This document shows, one piece after another, positions 44,343-53,265 of a DNA stretch of 64,000 nt. Origin of the DNA: Phycisphaerales bacterium (GTDB taxonomy: Bacteria; Planctomycetota; Phycisphaerae; Phycisphaerales; UBA1924); the NCBI GenBank assembly GCA_007693785.1, contig RECY01000017.1, forward strand, positions 58,392 to 122,391, read 5' to 3'. Each line of letters starts with the position of its first letter. Position 1 is the stretch's first letter. Under the pieces are notes generated by a model. It was not told the origin of the DNA and searched no databases. It worked only from the letters and a program-made list of their open reading frames with translations. The position numbers were made by a program, and so were the translations under genes.

Positions 44343-45407
44343 ATGACCACACTGACCCACCCCGCCCTCGACAAGCCGTACACCTACCCCGATTTTGACA
44401 AGCCGCTGCCGCCGCGCGAGGGCGACCGCGTGATCCAGTTCCGCGAGGCGCTCCGCGAGGCGATGAGCGAGGAGATGCGGCGCGACGAGCGCGTCTTCCT
44501 CATGGGCGAGGAAGTCGCCAACTACAACGGCGCGTACAAGGTCAGCCAGGGGATGCTCGACGAGTTCGGCGACAAGCGCATCATCGACACGCCGATCTCC
44601 GAGAATGGCTTCGCCGGCATGGGCATCGCGGCCGCCATGGGCGGGCTCCGACCCATCGTCGAGTTCATGAGCTGGTCGTTCAGCCTCGTCGCAGCCGACC
44701 AGATCCTCAACAACGCGCCCAAGATGCTCTACATGTCCGGGGCGCAATGGGGCTGCCCCATCGTCTTCCGCGGCAACAACGGGGCCGGCGGGCAGCTCGG
44801 CTCCACGCACTCCTGGTGCGTCGAGGGCCTCTACGCCAACGTGCCCGGCGTCAAGATCGTCATCCCCAGCAACCCCTACGACGCCAAGGGCCTGCTCAAG
44901 ACCGCCATCCTCGACCCCGACCCCGTCTTCTTCCTCGAGTCCGAGCGCATGCTCGGCGACAAGGCCCACGTCCCCGAGGAGGAGTACTACATCCCCTTCG
45001 GCAAGGCCCGCCTGGCCCGCGAGGGGAGCGACGTCACGCTCGTGAGCTTCGGGCGCCCGGTGCACTTCTGCGTGGAGGCCGCGGAGAAGCTCGCGGGCGA
45101 CGAGGGCATCGAGGCCGACGTGCTCGACATGCGGACCATCCGCCCGCTGGACATCGACGCGATCGTCGAGAGCGTGAAGAAGACCAACCGCATCGTCGTG
45201 GTCGACCAGTGCTGGCCCTTCGCGAGCATCGCGAGCGAGGTCTGCACGCAGGTCATGGAACGCGCGTTCGACTGGCTCGACGCCGCCCCGGTCCGCGTGA
45301 ACACGGCCGACGTCCCGACGCCGTACGCGAAGGGGCTGGAGGCGGCGTATCTGCCGAACACGGAGCGGATCGCGGCGGCGGTGACGAAGCTGGCGGGGGC
45401 CCGCTGA
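44343..45407 (+). CDS. pdhB: Pyruvate dehydrogenase E1 component, beta subunit
   Basis: 354 residues, ATG 44343. E1-beta landmarks: FREALREAMSEEMRRDERVF, LMGEEVANYNGAYKVSQGML, TPISENGFAGMGIAAAMGGL, NNGAGGQLGSTHSWCVEGLY, and the C-terminal half with VDQCWPFASIASEVCTQVME. A ~20-residue N-terminal extension precedes the fold. It pairs with PdhA to form the E1 heterotetramer. The following gene in the enzyme pathway, pdhC, is separated from it by the inverted-repeat cassette. Confidence 0.96.
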   Translation: MTTLTHPALDKPYTYPDFDKPLPPREGDRVIQFREALREAMSEEMRRDERVFLMGEEVANYNGAYKVSQGMLDEFGDKRIIDTPISENGFAGMGIAAAMGGLRPIVEFMSWSFSLVAADQILNNAPKMLYMSGAQWGCPIVFRGNNGAGGQLGSTHSWCVEGLYANVPGVKIVIPSNPYDAKGLLKTAILDPDPVFFLESERMLGDKAHVPEEEYYIPFGKARLAREGSDVTLVSFGRPVHFCVEAAEKLAGDEGIEADVLDMRTIRPLDIDAIVESVKKTNRIVVVDQCWPFASIASEVCTQVMERAFDWLDAAPVRVNTADVPTPYAKGLEAAYLPNTERIAAAVTKLAGAR

Positions 45408-45412
45408 CGGGC

Positions 45413-45877
45413 CGCGAAAGAGCCAGATGGCAAATGGGCAAAGGGCCAGATTCGGAGTGAGCGACGATGGGCCGGTGTGGGGATGAACTTTTGAGCCGAA
45501 TCGAGCACTTCGCTGATCGCTGCGTAGCGGTCGCCGAAGAACTCGATCGTCTCGGACGCTCCCAGCGGATTGTCGACCAGTTGATCGGCTCGGGCACGTC
45601 CGTCGGCGCAAACATGTTCGAGGCCGACGAGGGCATGAGCCGCAAGGATTTCTGTCGCAGCGTCGCGATCTCGATTAAGGAATTGAACGAAACCCGTTTC
45701 TGGCTCCGCCTGATCGCCAGGCGCGACTGGATCCCGGGCGCCAGGCTCGATCAGCTCGCAGCCGAAGTGGACGAACTGAAACGCATCCTCGGGGCGATCC
45801 TCTCCCGCAGCCGAGCCAACAATCCTCGCAAGACCAAATCTGGCCCTCTGGCCATTTGACCATCTGGAGCTTTCTCG
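45413..45877 (+). mobile_element. Inverted-repeat-bounded cassette carrying a four-helix-bundle gene
   Basis: Left arm 45413-45455 and right arm 45834-45877 are imperfect inverted repeats of ~43 bp. Shared blocks in order: GAAAG, CCAGATGG, CAAATGG, GGGCCAGATT, then GG; about 80 % of positions match by hand alignment. Between them lies only the four-helix-bundle gene. The left arm begins six bases after the pdhB stop and the right arm ends at the base before the pdhC start, so the pdhC ribosome site (GGAG, 45866-45869) is inside the right arm. The element has no transposase. Calling it mobile is inference from structure. Confidence 0.6.
45467..45859 (+). CDS. Four-helix-bundle protein (S23/IVP family)
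   Basis: 130 residues. The family pattern is clear: LLSRIEHFADRCVAVAEELD, then QRIVDQLIGSGTSVGANMFE, then ADEGMSRKDFCRSVAISIKE, LNETRFWLRLI and a last helix LDQLAAEVDELKRILGAI. Relatives are encoded in intervening sequences of bacterial 23S rRNA genes, and the Avd proteins of diversity-generating retroelements share the fold; they form barrel-like oligomers that bind nucleic acid. Here the gene sits between pdhB and pdhC inside inverted repeats. The exact start is uncertain; ATG 45467 is the first good candidate. The protein's function in this setting is unknown. Confidence 0.85.
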   Translation: MGRCGDELLSRIEHFADRCVAVAEELDRLGRSQRIVDQLIGSGTSVGANMFEADEGMSRKDFCRSVAISIKELNETRFWLRLIARRDWIPGARLDQLAAEVDELKRILGAILSRSRANNPRKTKSGPLAI

Positions 45878-47266
45878 ATGCCGATCGAAGTCACCATGCC
45901 TCGCCTCTCTGACACCATGGAACAGGGCACTGTGGTGAAATGGCACGTCGCCGAGGGCGACACGGTCGAGACCGGGCAGGTGCTCGCCGACATCGAGACC
46001 GACAAGGCCACGATGGAGCTGGAGAGCTTCGACACGGGCACCGTCGCCAAGATCGCGGCCGCCGAGGGAACGCAGGTCGCCGTGGGCAGCCTGATCATGG
46101 TGATCGCCGAGGAGGGCGAGGACGCCGCCGAGGCCGCCAAGTCGGCGGGAGGTTCCGCCGGCGGGTCGGCATCCGGCGGCGCCGAGAAGAAGGCCAAGGC
46201 AGACGCTTCTGACGAGGGTGGCGACGACGCCAGCAACGGCGCCACCGCGACCGCCACCGAAACCGAAGACGACCACGCCCCCGCCGCCAACGGCCACCCC
46301 CGCGGCGCGAGCGGGGACGAGGGCGGGCGCATCTTCGTCAGCCCCCTCGCCCGCAAGATGGCCGAGGACGAGGGCATCGACCTCGCCGCCCTCACCGGCA
46401 GCGGCCCCAGCGGGCGCATCGTCCGCAAGGACATCGAAGCCGCCATCGCCAAGGGCGGCACGCCCGACGCCTCCAAGAACGACGACAAAGCGACCAAGAC
46501 CGACAAGCCCCGCTCGGCCCCCGCGCCGATGGTTCCCGACGCCGGCTCGGCCCTCGAAAGCCGATCCATCCCCGTCTCCGGCATGCGCGCCACCATCGCC
46601 AAGCGTCTCCTCGAATCCACCCAGCAGATCCCCCACTACTACGTCACCGTCCAGGCCCGCATGGACGAGCTGCTCAACCTCCGCAAGCAGCTTAACGCCC
46701 AGCTCGAAAGCCAGGGCGTCAAGCTCAGCGTCAACGACTTCATCATCCGCGCCTGCGGGCTCGCGATGCACCAGCACCCCTACGTCAACAGCCGCTGGAT
46801 CCAGAAGGACGGGCAGGCGACCGTCGAGCTCGTCGGCGAGGTCAACATCGGCATGGCGATCGCGCTGGAGCGCGAGGGCGGCGGGCTCGTCGTGGGCACG
46901 ATCCGCCACGCAGACCGCGTCGGGCTGCGACAGATCTCCAGCGAGTCCAAGCGCCTCGCGACCAAGGCCCGCGAGAAGGGCCTCAGCCCCGAGGACATGG
47001 CCGACCAGACCTTCACCATCAGCAGCCTCGGCATGTTCGGCGTCCGCCACTACACCGCGATCATCAACCCGCCCAACACCGCGATCCTTGCCGTCGGCGC
47101 CGCCACCGCGACCCCCGTGGTCAACCACGACGGCTCCATCGCCGCCGGGCACGTCATGGACATGACCCTCTCCAGCGACCATCGCGTGATCGACGGCGCG
47201 ATGGCCGCGAAGTACCTGAACACCGTCCGCGAATACCTGGAACACCCGGCGACCCTGCTGGTCTGA
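45878..47266 (+). CDS. pdhC: Pyruvate dehydrogenase E2, dihydrolipoamide acetyltransferase
   Basis: 462 residues. One N-terminal lipoyl domain (lipoylated K43 in IETDKATMELES), a long Ala/Gly/charged linker, a peripheral-subunit-binding domain (FVSPLARKMAEDEGIDLAAL, then SGPSGRIVRKDIEAAI), another linker, and the acyltransferase domain from about 230 (MRATIAKRLLESTQQIPHYY) with catalytic SSDHRVIDGAMAAKYL (H-x3-D). It transfers the acetyl group to CoA and forms the core of the complex. The start codon directly abuts the cassette's right inverted repeat. No E3 (lpd) gene follows; a strong terminator does. Confidence 0.96.
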   Translation: MPIEVTMPRLSDTMEQGTVVKWHVAEGDTVETGQVLADIETDKATMELESFDTGTVAKIAAAEGTQVAVGSLIMVIAEEGEDAAEAAKSAGGSAGGSASGGAEKKAKADASDEGGDDASNGATATATETEDDHAPAANGHPRGASGDEGGRIFVSPLARKMAEDEGIDLAALTGSGPSGRIVRKDIEAAIAKGGTPDASKNDDKATKTDKPRSAPAPMVPDAGSALESRSIPVSGMRATIAKRLLESTQQIPHYYVTVQARMDELLNLRKQLNAQLESQGVKLSVNDFIIRACGLAMHQHPYVNSRWIQKDGQATVELVGEVNIGMAIALEREGGGLVVGTIRHADRVGLRQISSESKRLATKAREKGLSPEDMADQTFTISSLGMFGVRHYTAIINPPNTAILAVGAATATPVVNHDGSIAAGHVMDMTLSSDHRVIDGAMAAKYLNTVREYLEHPATLLV

Positions 47267-47309
47267 TCCCGGGTGCCACCCCGGCGGCACAGAGCTCCTG
47301 ATTCCATGT

Positions 47310-47355
47310 GCACTGACCTCTTCCGAGAGGTCAGTGCTCCCCTTCTTTCCCCCTT
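47310..47355 (+). terminator. Terminator of the pdh operon
   Basis: A perfect 12-bp stem GCACTGACCTCT / AGAGGTCAGTGC with loop TCCG, followed by a C/T-rich tail with TTCTTT and TTTT. It starts 43 bases after the pdhC stop. Confidence 0.88.
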
Positions 47356-47486
47356 TTCCCCTTGCCACGCTCCTCGGATACGCAACCGATCCGCAGCGAT
47401 CCCGAATCAATTCCGGTCTCCGGCATTGACACGCCCCCCTCGGCGTGGCATGGTCTGAGAGCCGGAACCCCGAACGGGAGCACCCC

Positions 47487-47993
47487 ATGCCCGCCGACGA
47501 CGCCCGCCCGACGACCGAGAACCCCTTCGGGTTCCACACCAACATCGTCGGCCCCAACTTCCAGCACTCGCCCGCCAGCCCCAAGCCCGCCCTGAAGCCC
47601 GCCCCCGCGCGCACGCCCAGCCGCGTCGCCGAGGACGCGTTCGTCGACCTCCGCATCGGCCCGAGCGACGAGGCGGACGAGCCGGCCGACGTCGGACGCC
47701 TGGCCCGACGCCTGCTGATCGCCTTCATCGTCATCGCCGGCGTCTGGATCGTTTTCGTCACGCTGCTCGCCCAGCACGTCTCGCCGATGGTGCCGGTGCT
47801 GGCGTCGGGTGCGATCATGCTCGGGGCCGTGCTCGCGGCGATACCCGAACGCCGGGACGAGCCGCACGCGCACGACGACCTGGACGACGCCAAGCCCATC
47901 GGGTGCTGCAGCGGCCCGCGTCCGCTCGGCGAGATGAGCCGCAAAGCCGCCCGACGCGGCAATACCCCGCCCCCCGGCGCCTGCTGCCGCTGA
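47487..47993 (+). CDS. Small two-span membrane protein
   Basis: 168 residues from ATG 47487 (GGGAG upstream). A ~70-residue polar, proline-rich N-terminus precedes two spans, LARRLLIAFIVIAGVWIVFV and MVPVLASGAIMLGAVLA, then a charged tail with Cys near the end (IGCCSGP, GACCR). No known domain is recognised. The 19-bp hairpin repeat lies 23 bases past the stop and may end the transcript. Confidence 0.72.
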   Translation: MPADDARPTTENPFGFHTNIVGPNFQHSPASPKPALKPAPARTPSRVAEDAFVDLRIGPSDEADEPADVGRLARRLLIAFIVIAGVWIVFVTLLAQHVSPMVPVLASGAIMLGAVLAAIPERRDEPHAHDDLDDAKPIGCCSGPRPLGEMSRKAARRGNTPPPGACCR

Positions 47994-48015
47994 CTCGCGG
48001 ACTCCCCAAGGTGGC

Positions 48016-48034
48016 ACAGGTCTCCGACCTGTGT
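48016..48034 (+). repeat. 19-bp palindromic repeat, copy 3, likely terminator
   Basis: CACAGGTCTCCGACCTGTG: same loop and flanks as the copies at 10985 and 11256 (GGTGG before in copies 2 and 3, TGTC after), but with one C-G pair swapped to G-C in the stem. The change is compensatory, so the structure is what is conserved. It lies between a stop codon at 47993 and a start at 48056, with a pyrimidine-rich tail. Confidence 0.75.
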
Positions 48035-48055
48035 CTCTCCCTCCTACATTCCGCC

Positions 48056-48937
48056 ATGCCCACCTTTGATCTGGTGATCGCCTTGGACTGGTCCGCCGCG
48101 AGCGGGCGGAAGCCGCAGCCTTGCGAGGACCGCTGCTGGCTGAGCTGGGCGCTCGCCGAAACGCCGGCCGAGCGTCGCCCGGATCCGGAGTACATGCCGA
48201 CGCGCCTCGAGGCCGAGGCCCGCGTGCGATCGCTGCTCGAACAGCACCCCGGCGCGCGCACGCTTGTCGCCTTCGACTTCGCGATCGGCCTCCCACTCGC
48301 CGAGAACGACGAGCCCGTGCTCGCGACGGGGCGTGAGCTGTGCGCGATGCTCGCCGAGCGCATCACCGACGACCCAAGCGGCGTCAGCAACCGCTTCGAA
48401 GCCGCCGACGCGCTCAACCGCGAGATCCGCGACACCCTCGGCACAACCGCCGGCCCCTTCTGGGGACGCCCTAAAGAGCACGCCCACCTGCGCGAGCTGC
48501 ACTTCACCAAGCCGAGCGCCACGGGCGTGCGCACGCTGCGAGAAGCCGAGCGTTTCGCACGGAAAGCCACGAAAACCAAGCCGAAGAGCCCTTGGCAGCT
48601 CGCCGGCATCGGCAGCGTCGGGAGCCAGCAACTCATGGGCCTGCCCACCGTCCACCGCCTGCTCACCGACCCGGCCCTCTGCGCCCGCGCGCACCTCTGG
48701 CCGTTCGAGCCCGCGCCCGACGCCCCGAACGCCGTCACGATCGCTGAGATGTACCCCGCGCTCTTCCCGGATCGCTCGCCCACGCACTGGTACAAGGACG
48801 CCCGCCAGGTGACCGACGCACGCGACGCGCTGCTCACGATGCCGATCGACGAGGCCCTCACGACGCCGGCCGACCCCGCGCTCGCGCGGAGCGTCCGCCT
48901 CGAGGGCTGGATCCTCGGGCTCCCGGCGCACGCCTGA
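48056..48937 (+). CDS. DUF429-like protein, predicted RNase H fold
   Basis: 293 residues from ATG 48056. The opening [14 protein letters not shown] and the following [19 protein letters not shown] carry Asp residues spaced as in RNase H-like DUF429 proteins. Later conserved-looking parts are [40 protein letters not shown] and [12 protein letters not shown]. It has no signal peptide. Some homologues I recall are annotated as molybdopterin- or cobalamin-related, without good basis. The residues upstream of 48056 belong to the hairpin repeat. It precedes queC by 38 bases and may be co-transcribed with it. Confidence 0.7.
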   Translation: MPTFDLVIALDWSAASGRKPQPCEDRCWLSWALAETPAERRPDPEYMPTRLEAEARVRSLLEQHPGARTLVAFDFAIGLPLAENDEPVLATGRELCAMLAERITDDPSGVSNRFEAADALNREIRDTLGTTAGPFWGRPKEHAHLRELHFTKPSATGVRTLREAERFARKATKTKPKSPWQLAGIGSVGSQQLMGLPTVHRLLTDPALCARAHLWPFEPAPDAPNAVTIAEMYPALFPDRSPTHWYKDARQVTDARDALLTMPIDEALTTPADPALARSVRLEGWILGLPAHA

Positions 48938-48975
48938 CTCGTCAACACCCGCCCGGATCGCGCCAACAATCCCGC

Positions 48976-49701
48976 GTGCCCGACAGCCGCCCATCCCGCC
49001 CGGGCGTCGTCCTGCTCTCCGGCGGGCTCGACTCCGCGACCGTCCTCGCGATCGCCCGCGACCGCGCCTTCGACGCGCACACGCTCAGCATCGACTACGG
49101 GCAGCGCCACCGGTGCGAGCTGGACGCCGCCGAGCGTGTCGCGCGTGCGCTCGGCGCGCGCACGCACCGCGTCGTTCGCCTGGACCTCCGCGCCGTCGGC
49201 GGCTCCGCGCTCACCGACGACACCATCGACGTCCCCAAGAGCGACGACATCTCCCCCGGCATCCCCGTCACCTACGTCCCCGCGCGGAACCTCGCCTTGC
49301 TCTCGATCGCCCTCGGACTCGCGGAAACGCTCAACGCCCGCGACCTGTTCGTCGGCGTCAACGCGGTGGACTACTCGGGCTACCCCGACTGCCGCCCCGC
49401 GTTCATCGAGGCGTTCGAGCGGACGGCCAATCTCGCGACCCGGCTCGGCGTGGAAGCCGCCGAGCGCGGCGAAGCCGCGCCCTTCCGCGTGCACGCGCCG
49501 CTGATCGAGATGAGCAAAGCTGACATCGTGCGCACGGGCGTATCGCTCGGCGTCGACTACGCGATGACCGTCACCTGCTACGACCCTGACGGGGACGGGC
49601 TCGCGTGCGCGCGCTGCGACGCGTGCCGCCTCCGCGCCCGCGGCTTCGCCGACGCGGCCCTGCCCGACCCGACGCGCTATCAGGCGGGCGCGCGCCCATG
49701 A
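48976..49701 (+). CDS. queC: 7-cyano-7-deazaguanine synthase QueC
   Basis: 241 residues from GTG 48976. It converts 7-carboxy-7-deazaguanine to preQ0 with ATP and ammonia in queuosine synthesis. The PP-loop is [15 protein letters not shown] (residues 11-25). Further landmarks: [60 protein letters not shown], and the zinc site near the end [20 protein letters not shown]. Its stop overlaps the queE start by ATGA. Confidence 0.96.
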   Translation: MPDSRPSRPGVVLLSGGLDSATVLAIARDRAFDAHTLSIDYGQRHRCELDAAERVARALGARTHRVVRLDLRAVGGSALTDDTIDVPKSDDISPGIPVTYVPARNLALLSIALGLAETLNARDLFVGVNAVDYSGYPDCRPAFIEAFERTANLATRLGVEAAERGEAAPFRVHAPLIEMSKADIVRTGVSLGVDYAMTVTCYDPDGDGLACARCDACRLRARGFADAALPDPTRYQAGARP

Positions 49702-50438
49702 CCGTGCCCGTGCTGGTCAGCGAGACGTTCGTGAGCCTGCAAGGCGAGGGCTCGCTCGCTGGGATGCCGAGCTGGTTCGTGCGCCTGAGCGGGTGCAACC
49801 TGCGCTGCCGCTGGTGCGACACGCCGTACGCGAGTTGGAGCCCAGAGGGCGAGAAGCGGACGGTGGAGTCGCTGGTGGAGGAAGCCGCGGGCTCGGGCGT
49901 GCGTCACGCGGTGGTGACGGGCGGCGAGCCCCTGATCTTCCCGCAGTGCGCATCACTGTGCGCACGCCTCCGCGAAGCCGGCCTGCACGTCACGATCGAG
50001 ACCGCCGGCACGCTCGAGGGCGCAGGCGAAAAAGGCGGCGAGCCCGCGAAGTGCGACCTGCTCAGCCTCAGCCCGAAGCTCCGCAATTCCACGCCCGCGA
50101 ACGACCCGCGCGACCCGCTCGGCGTCTGGACCGAACGCCACGAGGCGCGACGCCTGAACCCGGACGCCCTCCGCGCCCTGCTCGACCGCGCGCCGGACGC
50201 GCAGTGCAAGTTTGTCGTCACCGGCGAGGCCGACCTCGCAGAGATCGACGCGATCCTCGCCGAGATCAACCGCGGGCGCGAACGCCTGAAGCCGAGCCAG
50301 GTCTTTCTCATGCCCGAGGGCACGATCGTGCCGAGCCCGGAGCGTGTCGCGTGGGTCGTCCGCCTCTGCCTCGCCCGCGGCTGGCGCTACGCGCACCGCC
50401 TGCACATCGAGCTCTTCGGCGACACCAAGGGCACCTGA
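49698..50438 (+). CDS. queE: 7-carboxy-7-deazaguanine synthase QueE
   Basis: 246 residues. A radical-SAM enzyme that makes the 7-deazaguanine ring from 6-carboxytetrahydropterin. The Fe-S/SAM motif C-x3-C-x2-C is C33-C37-C40 in [17 protein letters not shown]. QueE features: [33 protein letters not shown] and [15 protein letters not shown] 49698 overlaps the queC stop. queD is not in this window; queC-queE form a two-gene coupled unit. Confidence 0.95.
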   Translation: MTVPVLVSETFVSLQGEGSLAGMPSWFVRLSGCNLRCRWCDTPYASWSPEGEKRTVESLVEEAAGSGVRHAVVTGGEPLIFPQCASLCARLREAGLHVTIETAGTLEGAGEKGGEPAKCDLLSLSPKLRNSTPANDPRDPLGVWTERHEARRLNPDALRALLDRAPDAQCKFVVTGEADLAEIDAILAEINRGRERLKPSQVFLMPEGTIVPSPERVAWVVRLCLARGWRYAHRLHIELFGDTKGT

Positions 50439-50477
50439 CCGCCGCGACCGCGCTCAGGGCCGAGGCGTCTCACCCGT

Positions 50478-50771
50478 TCAGCGGGCGGCGGCCGCCAGCT
50501 TGCCCACGTCGCGCGCCTCGGCCGCGTGGCGCAGCTTCGCGAGCGCCGGCGGTGCGCCCCCACCTTCCGGAGACGACGACGCCTCTTTCTCGAGCTGCGC
50601 GAGCGCTTTGTCCACCCGCGACCACAGCGCGTCCGTCTTCTTCCCCTCGGCCTCGGCCAAGAACAGCTCCGACGCCAGCTCCTGCAGCTTGCTCGAGGCG
50701 ATCGCCCCCCGGTGGTCGTAGTACCGGTTCACGATCTTCCGCTGTTTGTCCGACAGTTCGCGTTTGCCCAT
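50478..50771 (-). CDS. Small hypothetical helical protein
   Basis: 97 residues from ATG 50771 (MGKRELSDKQRKIVNRYYDH). Nearly all helical and charged; SKLQELASELFLAEAEGKKT and WSRVDKALAQLEKEA could form a coiled pair. The C-terminus is Ala-rich. A start at 50891 would add 40 unlikely residues. I recognise no family; it converges with queE with 39 bases between stops. Confidence 0.65.
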   Translation of the reverse strand: MGKRELSDKQRKIVNRYYDHRGAIASSKLQELASELFLAEAEGKKTDALWSRVDKALAQLEKEASSSPEGGGAPPALAKLRHAAEARDVGKLAAAAR

Positions 50772-50969
50772 CGGAGCAGATCTTTGGCCGACCGGCACGC
50801 CCGGGCGAATCGCGCTATTCCAAACCGACGCGGGCGGACGCGTGCAGCGCGCACGCGGGATTTCGAGCCCTCGCGATGAATGCTTGTTCATCGCTCAACG
50901 TTTCCTCATATGGCTGCTGCAACCCAACGCCCATCACAACAGAGCCGCAACCGATCCACGGAGGATGGC

Positions 50970-51923
50970 ATGACCTCAAAGCGCGAGCGATCCAACGCCG
51001 GCCAGGGTGCGGAGCCGAACACCGGGCAGGACATCGGCAACGGGCCGGCGACGGCGCAGCCGATGTCCGAGCCCAAGCCCGAGTTTCCGCGCCAGAAGCA
51101 GTCGCCCCCAGGCCTTGATCGCGATCTGGATCCTGCGCCGCGGTGGCGTGGCGAGCGGTACAAGCCGGCCGGCAAGCTCGAGGGGCAGGCCGCGATCGTC
51201 ACCGGGGGCGACTCCGGCATCGGGCGTGCCGTCGCCTACTTCTTCGCCCGCGAGGGCGCGGACGTTTTGATCACCTGCCTGCCGGAGGAAGCGCCGGACG
51301 CCGAGGAGGTGCAGAGCGCGATCGAGGCGCTCGACCGCCGGTGCGTGGTGATGGAGGGGGATCTCTCGGGGCTTGCGTTCTGCGACCGCGTGGTCGAGCG
51401 TGCGATGGAGATGTTCGGGCGTCTCGACGTGCTGGTGCACAACGCCGCGTGGCAGAACCGCAAGAAGATCACCGACCTGACCGAGGACGAGCTTGACACC
51501 ACGATGAAGGTCAACGTCTACGCCTACCACCGCCTCGTCCGCGCGGCCGTCCCGCACATGCAGCCCGGCGCGTCGATCATCGCGACCGGCTCCACCGCCG
51601 GCATCCGGGGCTCGGGCGAGCTGAACGATTACGGCGCGAGCAAGGGCGCGATCCATGCGCTGACCAAGAGCCTGGCCCATGAGCTGGGCGAGAAGCAGAT
51701 CCGCGTGAACTGCGTGGCGCCGGGGCCGGTGTGGACGCCGCTGAACCCGTCGGACGAGGGGTACGACGAGGACGACGTCGCCAAGTTCGGCAAGGACAAC
51801 GAGCCGTTCGGGCGTCCCGGTCAGCCCGAAGAGATCGCGCCCGCGTTCGTCTACCTCGCCTCCAACGCGGACTCGAGCTTCGTGAACGGGGCCATCCTCC
51901 CGGTCACCGGGCACCCCGTGTAG
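50970..51923 (+). CDS. SDR-family oxidoreductase (general-stress type)
   Basis: 317 residues from ATG 50970 (GGAGG upstream). A ~60-residue polar leader with PEFPRQKQSPPGLD is followed by the Rossmann fold: NAD(P) motif TGGDSGIGRAVAYFF, NNAA-like HNAAWQN, the catalytic Ser (TGSTAG), Tyr and Lys (DYGASKGAIHALTKSLAHEL), and RVNCVAPGPVWTPL. The leader and sequence fit the YghA/YdaD-like stress-associated SDR group. Substrate unknown. Confidence 0.9.
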   Translation: MTSKRERSNAGQGAEPNTGQDIGNGPATAQPMSEPKPEFPRQKQSPPGLDRDLDPAPRWRGERYKPAGKLEGQAAIVTGGDSGIGRAVAYFFAREGADVLITCLPEEAPDAEEVQSAIEALDRRCVVMEGDLSGLAFCDRVVERAMEMFGRLDVLVHNAAWQNRKKITDLTEDELDTTMKVNVYAYHRLVRAAVPHMQPGASIIATGSTAGIRGSGELNDYGASKGAIHALTKSLAHELGEKQIRVNCVAPGPVWTPLNPSDEGYDEDDVAKFGKDNEPFGRPGQPEEIAPAFVYLASNADSSFVNGAILPVTGHPV

Positions 51924-51965
51924 CCAGCCCCCCGAGCGTTCAACAAAGCCTCACCCGTCCCCCGG

Positions 51966-51986
51966 CAAGGCCCCTCGCGGGGTCTT
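51966..51986. terminator. Hairpin between convergent SDR and Ntn hydrolase genes
   Basis: CAAGGCCCC-TCGC-GGGGTCTTG, near-perfect, about 42 bases after the SDR stop and 36 before the Ntn gene's stop. It has no U-tract and may serve both strands weakly. Confidence 0.4.
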
Positions 51987-52021
51987 GTCGGGTTAACGGG
52001 AAAACAAACGCCGCGTCTATC

Positions 52022-53074
52022 TCAGTTCGGCCCTAAGAAGCGGAACATCTCCGTCGGCTCGCCCCGGGCCGAGACGTCGCCGTGCAGCGTGTAGTTGTCG
52101 ATCAGCGTCAGCTTCCGCACCGGCTGGGAGGCGCTGAAGTCGATCTTTTTCAGGTCCACCCAGAACACCTGCGGGCTGAAGACGCTGTCGTAGTAGAGCA
52201 CGCGGTTGCTCAGGTCCGTGATCGTGCGCCAGATCGTGGTCGAGACGTTCGGTCGTTCCGGGTCGGCGATGCCGAAGGGCGCCGAGACGTTCCGCATCAC
52301 GCTCATCAGCGCCGCGACCGCCTCGCGGTCCGTCGTGGGCTCCGGCAGGTTCTTGATGTAGTACGCCCCGCGCACGAATCGGTCCGCCGGCTCGTGCGTC
52401 CCCGGCAGGCGTTGGTCCCCGCCGAAGCCGCGGTACTGGCGCAGGTTCTCGAGCTGCTTGTCGAACGTCGGCTGGTTGGTCATCACCACGTGCGCGCGGT
52501 CGTGGTAGATCCGAAGCTCCCCGTCGATGCACTCGATGATCGCCGAATCCCCGCTCGCGTCGTTCAGCGCGATGTGCACCGTCGCCGCACGCCCGCTCGT
52601 CGGCTCCACAGTCATCAGCAACTGGTACGGCTCCTCCCGCGTCGACCGCACCGCCTCCTCCACCGTCGCGAAATTGTCCAGGTAGTACTGCACCCACAGC
52701 GACATGCTCATCCCGGGCAGCGATTCGTTGCGCTCGCCCGTGTTGGTCTCCGGCAGGTAGAGCATGTGCCCCGCCAGCCCCGCCTCGTTCACCCCGTCGG
52801 CCGTCCCCACGTCGTAGGTCGTGATCACCACGCTCCCGTACCGGCTCGTCCAGCGGAGCGAGTTGCTCGGCGCCATCCCGTCGCGCTCCATCCCGCGCGG
52901 GAGGATCCACATGTTGCTCCGGATGTCCTCGAACCAGTCCATGTTCCGCCCGACGAGCACGCCGTGCCCGTTGTCGTTCCACAGGATCCGCGAGCACGCC
53001 TCGCCCGGGGCCGTCACGAGCAGGGCCGCCGCCCCCGCCACCACACCAAGTATCGCCCGACGCATCACGCCCAT
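52022..53074 (-). CDS. Linear amide C-N hydrolase (choloylglycine hydrolase-like, Ntn)
   Basis: 350 residues. The signal peptide (AILGVVAGAAALLVTAPGEA) is followed by Cys 27, which would be both the first mature residue and the Ntn nucleophile (CSRILWNDNGHGVLVGRNMD, W). Further family marks: DGVNEAGLAGHMLYLPE, the Asn-containing VVMTNQPTFDKQL and RFVRGAYYIKNLPEP. The enzyme is exported and probably cleaves amide bonds of bile-acid, acyl-homoserine-lactone or penicillin V type; the substrate cannot be set. It is not operonic: a terminator of the next minus-strand gene lies upstream. Confidence 0.88.
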   Translation of the reverse strand: MGVMRRAILGVVAGAAALLVTAPGEACSRILWNDNGHGVLVGRNMDWFEDIRSNMWILPRGMERDGMAPSNSLRWTSRYGSVVITTYDVGTADGVNEAGLAGHMLYLPETNTGERNESLPGMSMSLWVQYYLDNFATVEEAVRSTREEPYQLLMTVEPTSGRAATVHIALNDASGDSAIIECIDGELRIYHDRAHVVMTNQPTFDKQLENLRQYRGFGGDQRLPGTHEPADRFVRGAYYIKNLPEPTTDREAVAALMSVMRNVSAPFGIADPERPNVSTTIWRTITDLSNRVLYYDSVFSPQVFWVDLKKIDFSASQPVRKLTLIDNYTLHGDVSARGEPTEMFRFLGPN

Positions 53075-53190
53075 CCTTTCTCGCCGCGCCCCTGCCGAAG
53101 CGCCCCCTTCGCGCCCGGCGTCGTCCCACGCGGCTTCACCAGATTACCCCAGCCCTGCCAAGGCTGGGCAACCGGGGCGAGCGAGCGGCG

Positions 53191-53232
53191 AAAAAGGCAC
53201 GGGTGCGGGATGGCTCGCCACCCGCACCCGTG
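53191..53232 (-). terminator. Terminator of the tandem PEP-CTERM genes
   Basis: A perfect 12-bp stem CACGGGTGCGGG / CCCGCACCCGTG with an 11-base loop; read on the minus strand it ends in CCTTTTT. It starts about 33 bases past the stop at 53266. Confidence 0.88.
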
Positions 53233-53265
53233 TCTTCAACCGTTCCAATTTCGGCGAGCCCGGAC

